Shown: positions 1-9,039, counted from the stretch's first letter. The stretch: 64,000 bases of DNA from Catellatospora tritici (GCF_019083965.1 NZ_JAHRCY010000004.1:141236-205235), one strand, 5' to 3'. Program-made: numbers and translations. The notes: a model not told the origin generated them from the letters alone.

Positions 1-105
1 GTGCCGTCCTCCCGCTTCCGGCACGCGGCGTTCGGCCGGTCCTGCCGCGCCGGCCGTGGTCACCGCGCCCTCGGCGAGCGCGGTGACCACGGCGTGGGTC
101 GTCAT
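1..105 (-). CDS. Start of an unidentified gene coupled to secA2 (partial)
   Basis: An ATG at 103-105 overlaps the TGA of secA2 in an ATGA arrangement, and the frame is open to the window edge (35 residues visible, beginning MTTHAVVTALAEGA). The four-base overlap is the usual sign of translational coupling in actinomycete operons, so this is probably a real downstream partner of secA2. The visible residues are Ala/Gly-rich, show no recognisable domain, and do not allow a function to be given. It could also be a spurious short frame. Confidence 0.4.
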   Translation of the reverse strand, partial: MTTHAVVTALAEGAVTTAGAAGPAERRVPEAGGRH

Positions 106-2564
106 TTGCCGAGCAGGGCCTTGGCCATGGCGGAGATCAGGCGCTCGATCTCCGACCCGAACGGGTTGTCGTGCACCATGTACGTCCAGGTGGCACTCGG
201 ACGATCCAGTCCCGCCTCGGCGGGCGTCCAGTCCGGCCTGTCGATCTTCGCGGCCATGAACGTCTCCGCGGTGCTCGCATCGACGTCGTCCAGCATCCGG
301 TTGAACGCGGGCACCGCCACCCGGTGGAACTCGTCCAGCGGATCCTGCCGCCCCAGCGCGCGCAGGTGCACCCCGTCGCGCACGTTGGCCAGCATCCCGA
401 GGTGGTCGGCCCAGCCCCGGTCCAGGTGGTACAGCGCGATCTGCCGCGCGGCCTCCTCGGCCGCCTCCGCGCCGATCGCGGCCACGACCTCGGCGTACCG
501 CTCCGCTGCCGTGATCATCTCCAGCCCGTTGTGGGCCAAGTCGTCGGCGTCGGCGTCGTCCCACAGCCCAGCGGCGGCGACCGCGTCGGGATCGACCGGG
601 AACCGCGTCCTGCCCTCGCGCAGCGACTTCGCTGCGGCGTCGGTCGTCAGCAGCGCCTTACGGCGCAGGGCCAGCACCTGACGCTGCTGCTCGACCAGCA
701 CGCCGTAGCGCCAGGTGTTGCGGTGGATCTCGAAGTTGACCCCTTCGGCGACGCGCTGCGCGTGCCCCACCGCCCAGTGGATGTCCGGGCCGGTCACCCG
801 CCCGTCCCCGGCGGTCGTCCCGCTGATCCCGGCACCGTGCCGCACGATCATCTCGTCCTCGCGGCTGACGAAGAAGAGTGAACCGCCCGGGTCACCCTGC
901 CGACCGGCGCGGCCGCGCAACTGGTCGTCGACCCGGCGGCTGTCGTGGCGGCCCGAGCCGATGACGTAGAGGCCCCCGAGTTCGGCCACCGCCGCCCGGT
1001 CCTGGCCGTCACTGCCGCCCAGCCGAATGTCGGTGCCCCGCCCGGCCATCTGCGTGGATACGGTGACCGCACCCGTCCCGCCCGCCTCGGCGATGACGGC
1101 GGCCTCGTGCGCGTCATTCTTCGCGTTGAGCACCACGCACTCGATGCCCTGGTCGCGCAGGGCCGCCGCGAGCCGCTCCGACTCGGCCACGTCCAGCGTG
1201 CCGACCAGCACCGGCCGTCCCGTCTCGTGCGCCGCGGCCACCTCGGCCATCAGCGCCTCTTCCTTCTCCTCGATGGTCGCGTACACGCGGTCCAGGTCGT
1301 CGACCCGGACGTTGGGCGTGTTCGGCGGGATGACCGCGACCTCGAGGCGGTAGAACTCGCGCAGCTCGTCACCGATGCTGGAGGCGGTGCCCGTCATCCC
1401 CGCCGCCGTCGGGTACAGCGCGATGAACGCCTGCACCGTGATCGTCGCCAGGATCTCGCCCTCGTCGGTCGCCGCGAGACCCTCCTTCGCCTCGACCGCC
1501 GCCTGCAGCCCGTCGGGCCAGCGGCGGCGCTGGGCGACCCGGCCCCGGAACTCGTCGACCAGCGCGATCCGGCCGTCCCGGACGATGTAGTCCACGTCCA
1601 CGGCCAGCAGCGCCCGCGCGTGCAGCGCCTGGTTGACCGCGGTGAGCCGGTGCAGGTTGTCCTGCGCGTACAGGTCGATGCCCCAGGTGTGCTCCACCAG
1701 CGCCACCCCGGCGTCGGTGAGCTGCACGTTGCGGCCCTCGTCGACGACCTCGTAGTCACGGCGCGGCCGCATCGCCGCCACGAGCCTCGCCGCCGCGCTC
1801 GCGTCCGACCCGGCGTCGGCGAGGCTGCCCGCCAGCACCAGCGGCACCCGTGCCTCGTCGATCAGGATCGAGTCCGCCTCGTCGATGAGCACCGTGTACA
1901 GGCCGGGCATCACCTCGTCCTCGGCGCGCAGCACCAGCTGGTCACGCAGGAAGTCGAAGCCCGCCTCGCTCACCGACACGTACGTGACGTCGCAGCGGTA
2001 GGCGGCCGCCCGCTCGTCGTGGCCGGAGCTCTCGCCGACCGCGCCGACGGTCAGACCGAGCAGCCGGTACGCCGGACCCATCCAGCGCGCGTCGCGGTCG
2101 GCGAGATAGTCGTTGACGGTCAGCACCTGCACCCGCGAACCGCGCACCACGTAGCCGTACGCGGCGATGACCGCGGCCAGCGTCTTGCCCTCGCCGGTGG
2201 CCATCTCCACGACGTTGCCCTGCAGCATCGCCATCGCCCCGAGCAGCTGTACGTCGAAGGCCCGCTCGCCCAGAGCACGGCGACCGGCCTCACGGCCCAG
2301 CGCGCAGATCTCGGCCAGGTCCTCCGCGTCGATCGGGAGGGGCTTGGCCAGGGTGACCCTCGGCTCGCCGTCGTCGGCCCCGCTGACGACGTCTCGCAGC
2401 ATCACCGCGCGCTCGGTGAATTCCGCGTCGCTCAACGCGGTGAGCTCCTCCTCCAGCTCCAGGATTCTCGGCAGAATCGCCTCAAAACCCTCCAGACTCA
2501 CCGTCGTACCGGGGCGCTGCATGAACGTGCGCAGCTTCTGCTTCAACCGACCTGCCAAACCCAT
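102..2564 (-). CDS. secA2: Accessory Sec preprotein translocase ATPase SecA2
   Basis: SecA-family motor ATPase of the accessory secretion pathway; it would push a subset of unfolded preproteins through SecYEG at the membrane. At 820 residues it is shorter than housekeeping SecA (about 900 or more) and lacks the C-terminal Cys-rich zinc linker, the length expected for actinobacterial SecA2. Visible motifs include the Walker A MATGEGKTL near residues 121-129, the DEAD-type VLIDEADSILIDEAR, the preprotein cross-linking region, and the motif-VI-like stretch QLRGRAGRQGDPG in the second motor domain. The start chosen is the ATG before GLAGRLKQKLRTF, because the upstream 18 codons look like leader. 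Its ATGA overlap with the next gene suggests an operon running off the left edge. Family identity is sure; the SecA2 rather than SecA1 assignment rests on length and missing tail. Confidence 0.9.
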   Translation of the reverse strand: MGLAGRLKQKLRTFMQRPGTTVSLEGFEAILPRILELEEELTALSDAEFTERAVMLRDVVSGADDGEPRVTLAKPLPIDAEDLAEICALGREAGRRALGERAFDVQLLGAMAMLQGNVVEMATGEGKTLAAVIAAYGYVVRGSRVQVLTVNDYLADRDARWMGPAYRLLGLTVGAVGESSGHDERAAAYRCDVTYVSVSEAGFDFLRDQLVLRAEDEVMPGLYTVLIDEADSILIDEARVPLVLAGSLADAGSDASAAARLVAAMRPRRDYEVVDEGRNVQLTDAGVALVEHTWGIDLYAQDNLHRLTAVNQALHARALLAVDVDYIVRDGRIALVDEFRGRVAQRRRWPDGLQAAVEAKEGLAATDEGEILATITVQAFIALYPTAAGMTGTASSIGDELREFYRLEVAVIPPNTPNVRVDDLDRVYATIEEKEEALMAEVAAAHETGRPVLVGTLDVAESERLAAALRDQGIECVVLNAKNDAHEAAVIAEAGGTGAVTVSTQMAGRGTDIRLGGSDGQDRAAVAELGGLYVIGSGRHDSRRVDDQLRGRAGRQGDPGGSLFFVSREDEMIVRHGAGISGTTAGDGRVTGPDIHWAVGHAQRVAEGVNFEIHRNTWRYGVLVEQQRQVLALRRKALLTTDAAAKSLREGRTRFPVDPDAVAAAGLWDDADADDLAHNGLEMITAAERYAEVVAAIGAEAAEEAARQIALYHLDRGWADHLGMLANVRDGVHLRALGRQDPLDEFHRVAVPAFNRMLDDVDASTAETFMAAKIDRPDWTPAEAGLDRPSATWTYMVHDNPFGSEIERLISAMAKALLGK

Positions 2565-2592
2565 GCCGCAAAGGTACGTCGTCCGCGGCGAT

Positions 2593-2626
2593 ACGGCGGG
2601 GCACCCCAGCCGGGGCACCCCGCCGT
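2593..2626 (-). terminator. Hairpin downstream of the first GH30 gene
   Basis: ACGGCGGGG at 2593-2601 pairs perfectly with CCCCGCCGT at 2618-2626, enclosing a tandem copy of GGGGCACCCC. It lies just past the stop of the GH30 gene at 2637 and before secA2 on the same strand. There is no T-run, which is usual for high-GC actinomycete terminators. Confidence 0.5.
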
Positions 2627-2636
2627 GGCCCGGTGC

Positions 2637-5063
2637 TCAGGGGATGATCTCGACCAGGGTCAGGGTGAACTGCTGATTGGTGCCGCCGGAGTAGTCCCAT
2701 TGCTGCAGGGCGGCGCCGTTGGCGGTGGAGACGTCCTTGACGTCGAGGGCCTTGCCGCCACCCTTGGCGACGATCCGGTACGTGCCCGTGCCGGTGCTGA
2801 CCAGCTGCCACTGCTGGTTGTCGGCGCCGGTGTAGTCCCACTGTTCGATCGCGGCGCCGTTGGCGGTCGACGCCCCTCTGACCTGCACGGCCTTGCCGGT
2901 GTTCTTGGACAGGATCCGGTAGTAGCCGCCGCCGGTCGGCATCAGGCGCCACTTCTGGTTGGCGCCGCCGCTGTAGTCCCACTGCTGCAGCGCGCCGCCG
3001 TTGGCGGTCGACACGTCCTTGACGTCGAGAGCCTTGCCACTGTGCAGCGCGGTGATCTCGTAGTAGGCGTTGGCGTCGATGCCCGTCGGCGCGCTGGGGG
3101 TGGGGCTCGGCGACGGGCTGGCCGATGGGGTGCCGCCGACGGGGGTGCCCGCCACCTGGAAGCCGTACAGGGAGTAGCCGTAGGCGGTGGCGCGGGTGGT
3201 GCCGTACAGCCGGAGGTAGCGGCCGGTGCCGGTCACGGCCAGGTTGTCCGTGCCGCCGTCGCCGGTGCTGGTGGTGTAGACCGTGGTCCAGGTGGTGCCG
3301 TCGGGCGAGGTCTGGATCTGGTAGCCGCGGGCGTAGGCGGCTTCCCAGGTGAGGGTGACCCCGGTGATGGCATACGACCGACCGAGATCGACCTGCAGCC
3401 ACTGCGGATCGGCGAAGGCGCTCGACCACCGGGTGCCCGGGTCCCCGTCGGTGGCCGCCGCGGCCGGGGTGCCCGCGTTCTCGACCGACGACGCGGTGGT
3501 CGGCCTGCCCAGGGCGAGGTCGGCGGGCACGCTGCCGTCGTCGCTGCGGGCACCGGCCCACAGGTAGGTCCCGACGGTCTTGGCGGGCAGGGTCGAGCTG
3601 ATCTGGCTGCCGCCCACCCGCAGGGTGAACGGCTGGTCGGCGCCGGTCTGGTTGACGACCACGGTGACCAGGGTGCCGTCGGGGTTGACGAACGCGACGT
3701 TGGTGACGGTGCCCGTCGAGCCGTAGTTGGTGGCCACGCGCCGGGCGCCCCGGTCGACGAACTTGGCGAACTGGGCGGTCAGGTAGTACTCCGGCAGCGC
3801 CCAGTACGTGTCGGGGCTGGTCGGGTTCTGGATGAGCATGGTGGGATCGGGGGAGCCGGACCACTGCTCGGGCGAGCGGTTCTGGTCGAGCATGGTGACC
3901 CAGCTCTGATACATGGTCGACTGGTTGCGGAAGTACTGCACGATCCGGTCGGCCCCGGCGGTGCCCCAGACGGCCCGCTCGGTCATCGCCACGTCCTTGG
4001 CGGGGTAGCTCGCCTTCACCGCCCCCATCGACGACGGCTCACCGCCGTAGTCGTGGAACGCGATGGCGTCCACCGCCGCGTAGGCGTTGCTGGGGGAGCC
4101 GGGGTTGCCCAGCACTCCGGCGGCGTACGCGGGACCGTCGCCGAAGTTGTGGTCGAAGGCCCAGATCCTGGTCGCGGCGCCGCCGTTGGCGTCGAGTTCG
4201 CCGCGCAGCGCGACGGCCACCCGGCGGGACTGGTCGGCCGTCAGCGTCATCCCCGGGTAGTCCGGCGGCGAGAACAGCGGCTCGTTCTGCAGTGTGACCG
4301 CGTGCAGGGGCAGGCCCTGGGCGGCGTACGCCTGAACGGCCTTGCGCAGGTAGGTGGCCAGCACGCCGATGTTGGCGTCGGGCAGCGAGCCGCCGATGAG
4401 GCTGTTGTTGGACTTCATCCACGCGGGCGGGCTCCACACGCTGCCGAACAGCAGCAGGTTCGGGTTGATCGCCTTGGCCTGCTTGAGCACCGCGATGATG
4501 TTGTAGTCGATGTCCTTCTGGATGGAGAACCGCGACAGCGTCGGGTCGGCGGCACCGTCGTCGTAGGTGTAGAAGGTCCGGGCGGTGAAGTCGCTGGTGC
4601 CCAGCGGAATCCGGGCGATGTTGAAGCGGGCGCCGGTGACCGGGTCGAGGAGCTTGCGCAGGGCGGCGTCACGTACGGACGGGCTCATCCGCGACAGGTT
4701 GAAGATGGTCGACTCCTCCAGGGACGAACCGACCCCGAGGACCTGCTGGTAGCCGACGGTGGTGTCGACGGTGATGGTGGCCGTTCCGGCGGCCGTGCCG
4801 ACGGTGAGGTCGGGCTGGCGGGTCAGCTGGTAGGGGGTGGCGGCCAGGCCCGCGGCGGGGTTGGTGTACCAGTTGCCGCTCTTGGGTTCGAACCCGGCCG
4901 CGCGCGATTCCGAACTCCAGTACACCTGGACCTGGGTGGCCGCCGCGGCCGCGGTCTCGGTGGTGACGGCTGCCGTCGTCGCGATCAGGACGACGCCGGC
5001 GGTCGCGGCGGCGGCCATCAGCGGGTGCGGGCCGCGACGCCGCGCGGCGGAGGTGTCGGTCAC
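2637..5063 (-). CDS. Secreted GH30 glycosidase with F5/8-type and ricin-type carbohydrate-binding modules
   Basis: Predicted exported 808-residue glycoside hydrolase family 30 enzyme acting on beta-linked glucans, xylans or glucosylated polymers outside the cell. The order is: signal peptide (Arg-rich start, hydrophobic core MAAAATAGVVLIATT, Ala cleavage region), GH30 barrel about 60-480, a discoidin/F5-8C module about 516-638, a Pro/Ser linker, and a ricin-type beta-trefoil about 666-808 with QQW/QKW repeats. The acid/base Glu is in LQNEPLFSPPDYPG (about residue 260) and the nucleophile Glu in AMTERAVWG (about residue 359). The GTG start at 5061-5063 has a strong AAAAAAGGAG ribosome site; the open frame continues upstream but without a site. 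It is a diverged paralogue of the adjacent GH30 and probably under the same LacI regulator. Exact substrate is not decidable from sequence. Confidence 0.9.
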   Translation of the reverse strand: MTDTSAARRRGPHPLMAAAATAGVVLIATTAAVTTETAAAAATQVQVYWSSESRAAGFEPKSGNWYTNPAAGLAATPYQLTRQPDLTVGTAAGTATITVDTTVGYQQVLGVGSSLEESTIFNLSRMSPSVRDAALRKLLDPVTGARFNIARIPLGTSDFTARTFYTYDDGAADPTLSRFSIQKDIDYNIIAVLKQAKAINPNLLLFGSVWSPPAWMKSNNSLIGGSLPDANIGVLATYLRKAVQAYAAQGLPLHAVTLQNEPLFSPPDYPGMTLTADQSRRVAVALRGELDANGGAATRIWAFDHNFGDGPAYAAGVLGNPGSPSNAYAAVDAIAFHDYGGEPSSMGAVKASYPAKDVAMTERAVWGTAGADRIVQYFRNQSTMYQSWVTMLDQNRSPEQWSGSPDPTMLIQNPTSPDTYWALPEYYLTAQFAKFVDRGARRVATNYGSTGTVTNVAFVNPDGTLVTVVVNQTGADQPFTLRVGGSQISSTLPAKTVGTYLWAGARSDDGSVPADLALGRPTTASSVENAGTPAAAATDGDPGTRWSSAFADPQWLQVDLGRSYAITGVTLTWEAAYARGYQIQTSPDGTTWTTVYTTSTGDGGTDNLAVTGTGRYLRLYGTTRATAYGYSLYGFQVAGTPVGGTPSASPSPSPTPSAPTGIDANAYYEITALHSGKALDVKDVSTANGGALQQWDYSGGANQKWRLMPTGGGYYRILSKNTGKAVQVRGASTANGAAIEQWDYTGADNQQWQLVSTGTGTYRIVAKGGGKALDVKDVSTANGAALQQWDYSGGTNQQFTLTLVEIIP

Positions 5064-5102
5064 GATGTGCTCCTTTTTTGTCGGTACGGGTCTGGGCAGG
5101 CA

Positions 5103-5140
5103 GGGGCCCGGTGCGCCACGTGGCGGCAGCACCGGGCCCC
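5103..5140 (-). terminator. Strong inverted repeat between the two GH30 genes
   Basis: GGGGCCCGGTGC at 5103-5114 and GCACCGGGCCCC at 5129-5140 form a perfect 12-bp stem. A smaller hairpin, GCCACC/GGTGGC at 5153-5167, lies closer to the upstream gene's stop. This could end or attenuate transcription from the 5174-7105 gene before the second GH30. Confidence 0.65.
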
Positions 5141-5173
5141 GCGTTCGTAATGGCCACCTCGGGTGGCGATTGC

Positions 5174-7105
5174 TCAGCGGTAGAGCCGCACGTCGCTGAC
5201 GCTCCACCAGTTCCCGGCCACGGCCGTGGCGGTGATCCGCAGGTGGCGGGCCCGGGTGTACGGCAGGTCGACGTTGCTCAGCTGACCGGTGGCGGTCCCG
5301 GTGGCCAGCGTGCGCCACGTGGTGCCGTCGTCGCTGGCCGACAGCTGCCAGCCCCGGGCGAAGTCACCCAGGTTGCCGCCGCTGTCGACGGCCACCCGCC
5401 GGAATCCGACCGCCCGACCCAGATCCAGCTGCAGGTACTGGCCCGGGAACTGGCCCGCTCCGCTGCTCCACCGGGTGGCGGCGTCGCCGTCGATCGCCGC
5501 CGCCGGGCTCTCACCCACCGGCGAAGCGGTCGCGCTCGCCCCGGTCAGGTCGAGCTGCCGCAGGCGCGGGCGCAGCGACGGGTCGGCAGGCCAGGTGAAC
5601 GTGGCCAGCGCGCCGCCGGGCAGGGTGTATTCGAAGATCCGGTCGCCGACCGCCACGGCGAACGAGCGGGGATCGTCGTTCTCGTTGTGCACCACCAGCG
5701 CGGTCGACCCGTCCGGGTTGCGGAACGCCACATCCATGATCTGCCCGTTCCAGCCGGTGGTGCCGAACGAGGTGCTGGCGACGCGGACCGCGCCCGGCTG
5801 CACGAACTTCGACAGGTGCCCGATCGTGTAGTACTCGGCGTTGGTCGTGACCGTGCCATCGGCACCGATGGTGAGCAGGCCCGTGCAGGTGCCGCAGCCG
5901 CCCAGGTGGGGGCCGCCGGTCGGATCCAGGGCGAGGTTCCAGTTGACGACCGACCGGGCCCAGTTGCGGGTGGTGCCGATGGCGATGGTGCGGGCGTGCC
6001 ACACCAGGGTGTCGCGGAAGAACTTCGCCGGCGGATCGTCGGGACCGTGCGACCCGGAGCACTCGGTGAACCAGATGCCCTTGTCCGGGAACGCCTCGTG
6101 CAGCGCGCTCTGCGCCGACGGGTCGCCGTAGTAGCAGTGGAACGCGGTCCCGGCGATCCAGCGCGCGGCCGGGCCCGACAGCAGCTGGTATGGGTAGTCG
6201 GTCTCGGGGCTGCGGCCCGGCGGGGTGGAGTCGATGTCGCCGGGGTGGGTGCTCCAGTTGTGGTCGTACGCCAGGATCCGGGTGTGCGGGCTCGCCGCGC
6301 GCAGCAGTGGCCCGAGCGCCTCGATGACCTTCGCCTGCTGCGCGACCGGCATGTCCACGCCGGGGTAGGCCGCCGGTGCCCGGTTCTGCGGCTCGTTCTG
6401 CACCGTGAGGTAGTCCACCGGCACCCCGGCCGCGGCGTAGGCCTGCACGAACTTGACCAGATAGCGGGCATACGCGCGGTAGATCGCCGGGTCATCCTTG
6501 AGCTGCCCGCCCACCAGCGAGCCGGAGGTCTTCATCCACGCCGGTGCACTCCACGGCGTGGCCAGGATCGTCAGGCGCGGGTTGAGCCGGCGGGCCTGAC
6601 GCAGCAGCGGCAGGATCCGCGCCTCGTCGTGGGCGATGCTGAAGTGGACCAGGTCGAAGTCGGTCGCACCGGCGGGCACGTCGTCATAGGTGTAGTGCTG
6701 CGCCGCCGCGGTGAAGTCCGAGGACCCGATCGGCTGGCGCAGGAAACTCACCCCGATGCCCGCGACCGGGTCGAACAGCCGCCGCAGCGCGTCCTGGCGG
6801 GCGGCCGGGCTCAGGCCGGAGAGGACGGTGGCCGAGGAGTCCGTGATCGACGCCCCGAATCCGTCCATGGCCTGGTACGACCGCAGCGGGTCGACCACGA
6901 TCGTCGGCAGGTCGGACGCCCCGGTCCGGAACGGCACCGCCGCCTGCTCTCGCAGCAGCTCGGCACCGTCCACCGTGGTCAGCCACACCCGCGCCGACAC
7001 CGGGTGCCGCGAACCCGGTGCGGTCGCTCCCGCCGAGCTCGTCCCCGTCACCGCCAGCAGCGCGGCCAGCACCGCCACGGTGCCGCCACGTACGGATCTT
7101 CTCAT
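5174..7105 (-). CDS. Secreted GH30 glycosidase with C-terminal F5/8-type module
   Basis: Predicted extracellular glycoside hydrolase family 30 enzyme of 643 residues. A signal peptide (MRRSVRGG then AVLAALLAVTGTSSAGA) is followed by the GH30 barrel at about 65-480 and a discoidin/F5-8C carbohydrate-binding module at about 517-643. There is no ricin module, unlike its neighbour. The proton-donor Glu is in TVQNEPQNRAPAAYPG (about residue 238) and the nucleophile in IWFTECSGSHG (about residue 347). The ATG at 7103-7105 is preferred over an adjacent GTG because GAGG sits at normal spacing. The gene is divergent from a LacI regulator and its promoter region carries repeated elements. Tandem GH30 genes with different binding modules suggest two enzymes for one polymer; that is inference. 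Confidence 0.9.
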   Translation of the reverse strand: MRRSVRGGTVAVLAALLAVTGTSSAGATAPGSRHPVSARVWLTTVDGAELLREQAAVPFRTGASDLPTIVVDPLRSYQAMDGFGASITDSSATVLSGLSPAARQDALRRLFDPVAGIGVSFLRQPIGSSDFTAAAQHYTYDDVPAGATDFDLVHFSIAHDEARILPLLRQARRLNPRLTILATPWSAPAWMKTSGSLVGGQLKDDPAIYRAYARYLVKFVQAYAAAGVPVDYLTVQNEPQNRAPAAYPGVDMPVAQQAKVIEALGPLLRAASPHTRILAYDHNWSTHPGDIDSTPPGRSPETDYPYQLLSGPAARWIAGTAFHCYYGDPSAQSALHEAFPDKGIWFTECSGSHGPDDPPAKFFRDTLVWHARTIAIGTTRNWARSVVNWNLALDPTGGPHLGGCGTCTGLLTIGADGTVTTNAEYYTIGHLSKFVQPGAVRVASTSFGTTGWNGQIMDVAFRNPDGSTALVVHNENDDPRSFAVAVGDRIFEYTLPGGALATFTWPADPSLRPRLRQLDLTGASATASPVGESPAAAIDGDAATRWSSGAGQFPGQYLQLDLGRAVGFRRVAVDSGGNLGDFARGWQLSASDDGTTWRTLATGTATGQLSNVDLPYTRARHLRITATAVAGNWWSVSDVRLYR

Positions 7106-7147
7106 CACTCACCTCGGCGTCCGCGCGGGCAGCGGCACCGGCCGCGC

Positions 7148-7305
7148 ATGTAACGAATGAAACACTTGTGAAACATCGATGCCCGCCAGCGAAACACCGG
7201 GGCGCCATGGCTGTCAATACTCGATGTTTCTGCTTGATCGCGACTAACTCGGCGAGCTGCGCGGTTCCGATCCGGAGCGAGGAATGTAACGACTTATGAA
7301 ACACT
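7148..7305. promoter_or_regulatory. Repeat-rich divergent operator region between GH30 and lacI-type gene
   Basis: The divergent intergenic region holds two copies of the same composite element. ATGTAACGA is followed by ATGAAACACT at 7148-7166, and the same pair, with a 3-bp insert, lies at 7284-7305. GAAACA occurs also at 7170-7175 and 7191-7196, and inverted (TGTTTC) at 7225-7230; GAAACATCGA at 7170-7179 and TCGATGTTTC at 7221-7230 are exact inverted copies. CATCGATG at 7174-7181 is a CG-centred palindrome, the symmetry LacI-family proteins usually bind. Probable sites for the adjacent LacI protein and overlapping promoters. Confidence 0.6.
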
Positions 7306-7368
7306 AAGGACTGTTCGGTCGCACGGCGTGCCACTATGCTGGCGCCATGAAACGGCACCCTGACCCAC

Positions 7369-8403
7369 ATGCCCAGCCGCTCGCCGCGTAGGGGCTCGGT
7401 ACGCGACATCGCCGCGGAGACCGGCCTGTCGATCGCCACCGTGTCACGGGTGCTCAACGGATACCCCCACGTCGCGCCCCGGACCCGCGACATGGTCCAG
7501 CGCACCGCCGACCGGCTGCGCACCCGCGGCGCCGACCCGGCCACCGCGACCACGGCGCGCACCTCGTCACCGCAGCCCGTCTACGTACGCTGCCCCTACC
7601 AGCTCACCGACTACTTCGGGCTGATCGTGTCCTCCATCGCCGAAACGCTGTCGGTGCACGGTCGCCGCCTGATGCTCGACGCCGGTCAGAGCGCCCAGAA
7701 CGAGGACGTGCTCCCCACCCTCGCCGACCGCGCCGACATCGACGGCGCGATCCTGATCCTGCCCCCCGAACCCAGCCACGAACTCGTCGCGCTACGCGCC
7801 ACCGGACTGCCCTTCGTCGTCGTCGACCCGCGCACCCCGGCCCCGCGTGACATCCCCGCCGTGTCGGCAGCCCACTTCGCCGGCGCCCGTGCGATGACCG
7901 CCCACCTCGTCGAACTCGGCCACCGCCGCATCGGCGTGCTGGCCGGTCCCGACAACTGGCTCGCCGGTCAGGCCCGCCTGGCCGGGCACACCTCCGCGCT
8001 GGCCGATGTCGGCTTCCTCACCGACCCCACCCTGGTCCGCTGCGACGAGCCCACCACCGAGTTCGGCTACCGCGCCGCCGGAGACCTGCTCGACCTGCCC
8101 GACCGGCCCACCGCCCTGGTCGGCTTCAACGACAAGGCCGCCGTCGGCGCGCTCGCCGCCGCCGCCGAACGGGGCCTGCGCGTGCCGCAGGACCTGTCCA
8201 TCACCGGCTTCGACGACATCGACCTCGCCCAGGCCACCACGCCCACGCTCACCACGATCCGCCAGCCGCTGCGCGAGATGGGCCGCATGGCCGTCAGCCT
8301 GCTCGTTCGACTGCTCGAACGCCACCAGCTCGACGCCCTGCACATCGAGCTGTCCACCGAACTGGTCGTACGCGGCTCCACCGGCCCCGCGCCGGTGCGC
8401 TGA
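7369..8403 (+). CDS. LacI-family transcriptional regulator
   Basis: DNA-binding repressor of 344 residues with the standard LacI layout. The N-terminal helix-turn-helix and hinge helix are visible as VRDIAAETGLSIATVSRVLN (about 10-29). The periplasmic-binding-protein-like ligand domain covers about 65-335, including the GFDDIDLAQATTPTLTTI signature near the C-terminus. It is divergent from two GH30 glycosidases, so its inducer is probably a sugar released by them, and it probably regulates itself through the shared repeat region. Start at the ATG before PSRSPRRGS; an earlier ATG at 7347 is out of frame. Role as local glycosidase regulator is inferred from position only. Confidence 0.9.
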   Translation: MPSRSPRRGSVRDIAAETGLSIATVSRVLNGYPHVAPRTRDMVQRTADRLRTRGADPATATTARTSSPQPVYVRCPYQLTDYFGLIVSSIAETLSVHGRRLMLDAGQSAQNEDVLPTLADRADIDGAILILPPEPSHELVALRATGLPFVVVDPRTPAPRDIPAVSAAHFAGARAMTAHLVELGHRRIGVLAGPDNWLAGQARLAGHTSALADVGFLTDPTLVRCDEPTTEFGYRAAGDLLDLPDRPTALVGFNDKAAVGALAAAAERGLRVPQDLSITGFDDIDLAQATTPTLTTIRQPLREMGRMAVSLLVRLLERHQLDALHIELSTELVVRGSTGPAPVR

Positions 8404-8578
8404 CGTCGACCGCCGTCACCGCCCGCGCGCGGTCGCCGCGTGTCGAAGCCAGGCGACCGCCGCCGCCCTGCGCCCGCTGTTCGCCGCACCGGTCGCACGA
8501 AGCCGGGCGCCCGATCGAGTGGGACGTCCGGCGTACCAATCCGGCGCGCGCCGACTGAGCAGCCGTACCCTTGGTCAG

Positions 8579-8962
8579 ATGAAAGACGATCTCGTCAGCA
8601 GTCAGCGCCTGGCCACCTATGGAAGTCTCTCACCGGGCAAGTCGAACCATGCTCAGCTCCACGGACTGGACGGCCACTGGTTCACCGGCCACGTGCACGG
8701 TCAGCTCTTCGCCGCGGGTTGGGGCGCCGACCTCGGCTACCCGGCGCTGGTGCTCGATCCCGACGGTGACGCCGTCGAGGTTCAGATCTTCGAATCGGCC
8801 GACCTGCCCGCCCACTGGTCCCGCCTCGACGACTTCGAGGGCTCCCAGTACCGTCGGGTCCTCACCGCGGTGGACACCCCGAGCGGGCCCATCGAGGCCT
8901 GTATCTACGTCCTGAACTCGGCAGAGTCGGCCCCCACGGATCAGCGGCCACTCGGCAGCTGA
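8579..8962 (+). CDS. Gamma-glutamylcyclotransferase-like (AIG2/GGCT fold) protein
   Basis: A 127-residue protein of the GGCT/AIG2-like fold. The family hallmark LATYGSLSPGKSNHAQL near residues 10-26 supplies the substrate-binding loop, and ADLPAHWSRLDDFEGSQYRR contains the expected acidic segment with the catalytic-type Glu (DDFEG). Members either cyclise gamma-glutamyl amines to 5-oxoproline or have other amide-related activities. The ATG at 8579-8581 is chosen because the family's first strand begins shortly after it; the longer open frame upstream has no homology. It stands alone and converges on the secreted-protein pair, separated by a strong terminator. Confidence 0.8.
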   Translation: MKDDLVSSQRLATYGSLSPGKSNHAQLHGLDGHWFTGHVHGQLFAAGWGADLGYPALVLDPDGDAVEVQIFESADLPAHWSRLDDFEGSQYRRVLTAVDTPSGPIEACIYVLNSAESAPTDQRPLGS

Positions 8963-9012
8963 CCGCCGACGAGCCGTTCGCCTGCGGAGCTCATGCGCCT
9001 GCCCCGACGAGA

Positions 9013-9039
9013 CAGGGGGCGGCTCGCGGCCGCCCCCTG
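9013..9039. terminator. Bidirectional terminator between convergent genes
   Basis: CAGGGGGCGGC (9013-9023) and GCCGCCCCCTG (9029-9039) give a perfect 11-bp stem with a 5-base loop, midway between the convergent stops at 8962 and 9063. Confidence 0.75.

Noticed and set aside
4880..4900. GGGTTCGAACCCGG resembling a tRNA T-arm
   Set aside because: It lies inside the GH30 coding region and no acceptor, D or anticodon arms can be folded around it.
945..5150. A 1401-codon plus-strand open frame antisense to secA2 and the first GH30 gene
   Set aside because: It is Arg/Gly/Val/His-rich low-complexity translation without any domain and lies opposite two clear genes; typical high-GC shadow.
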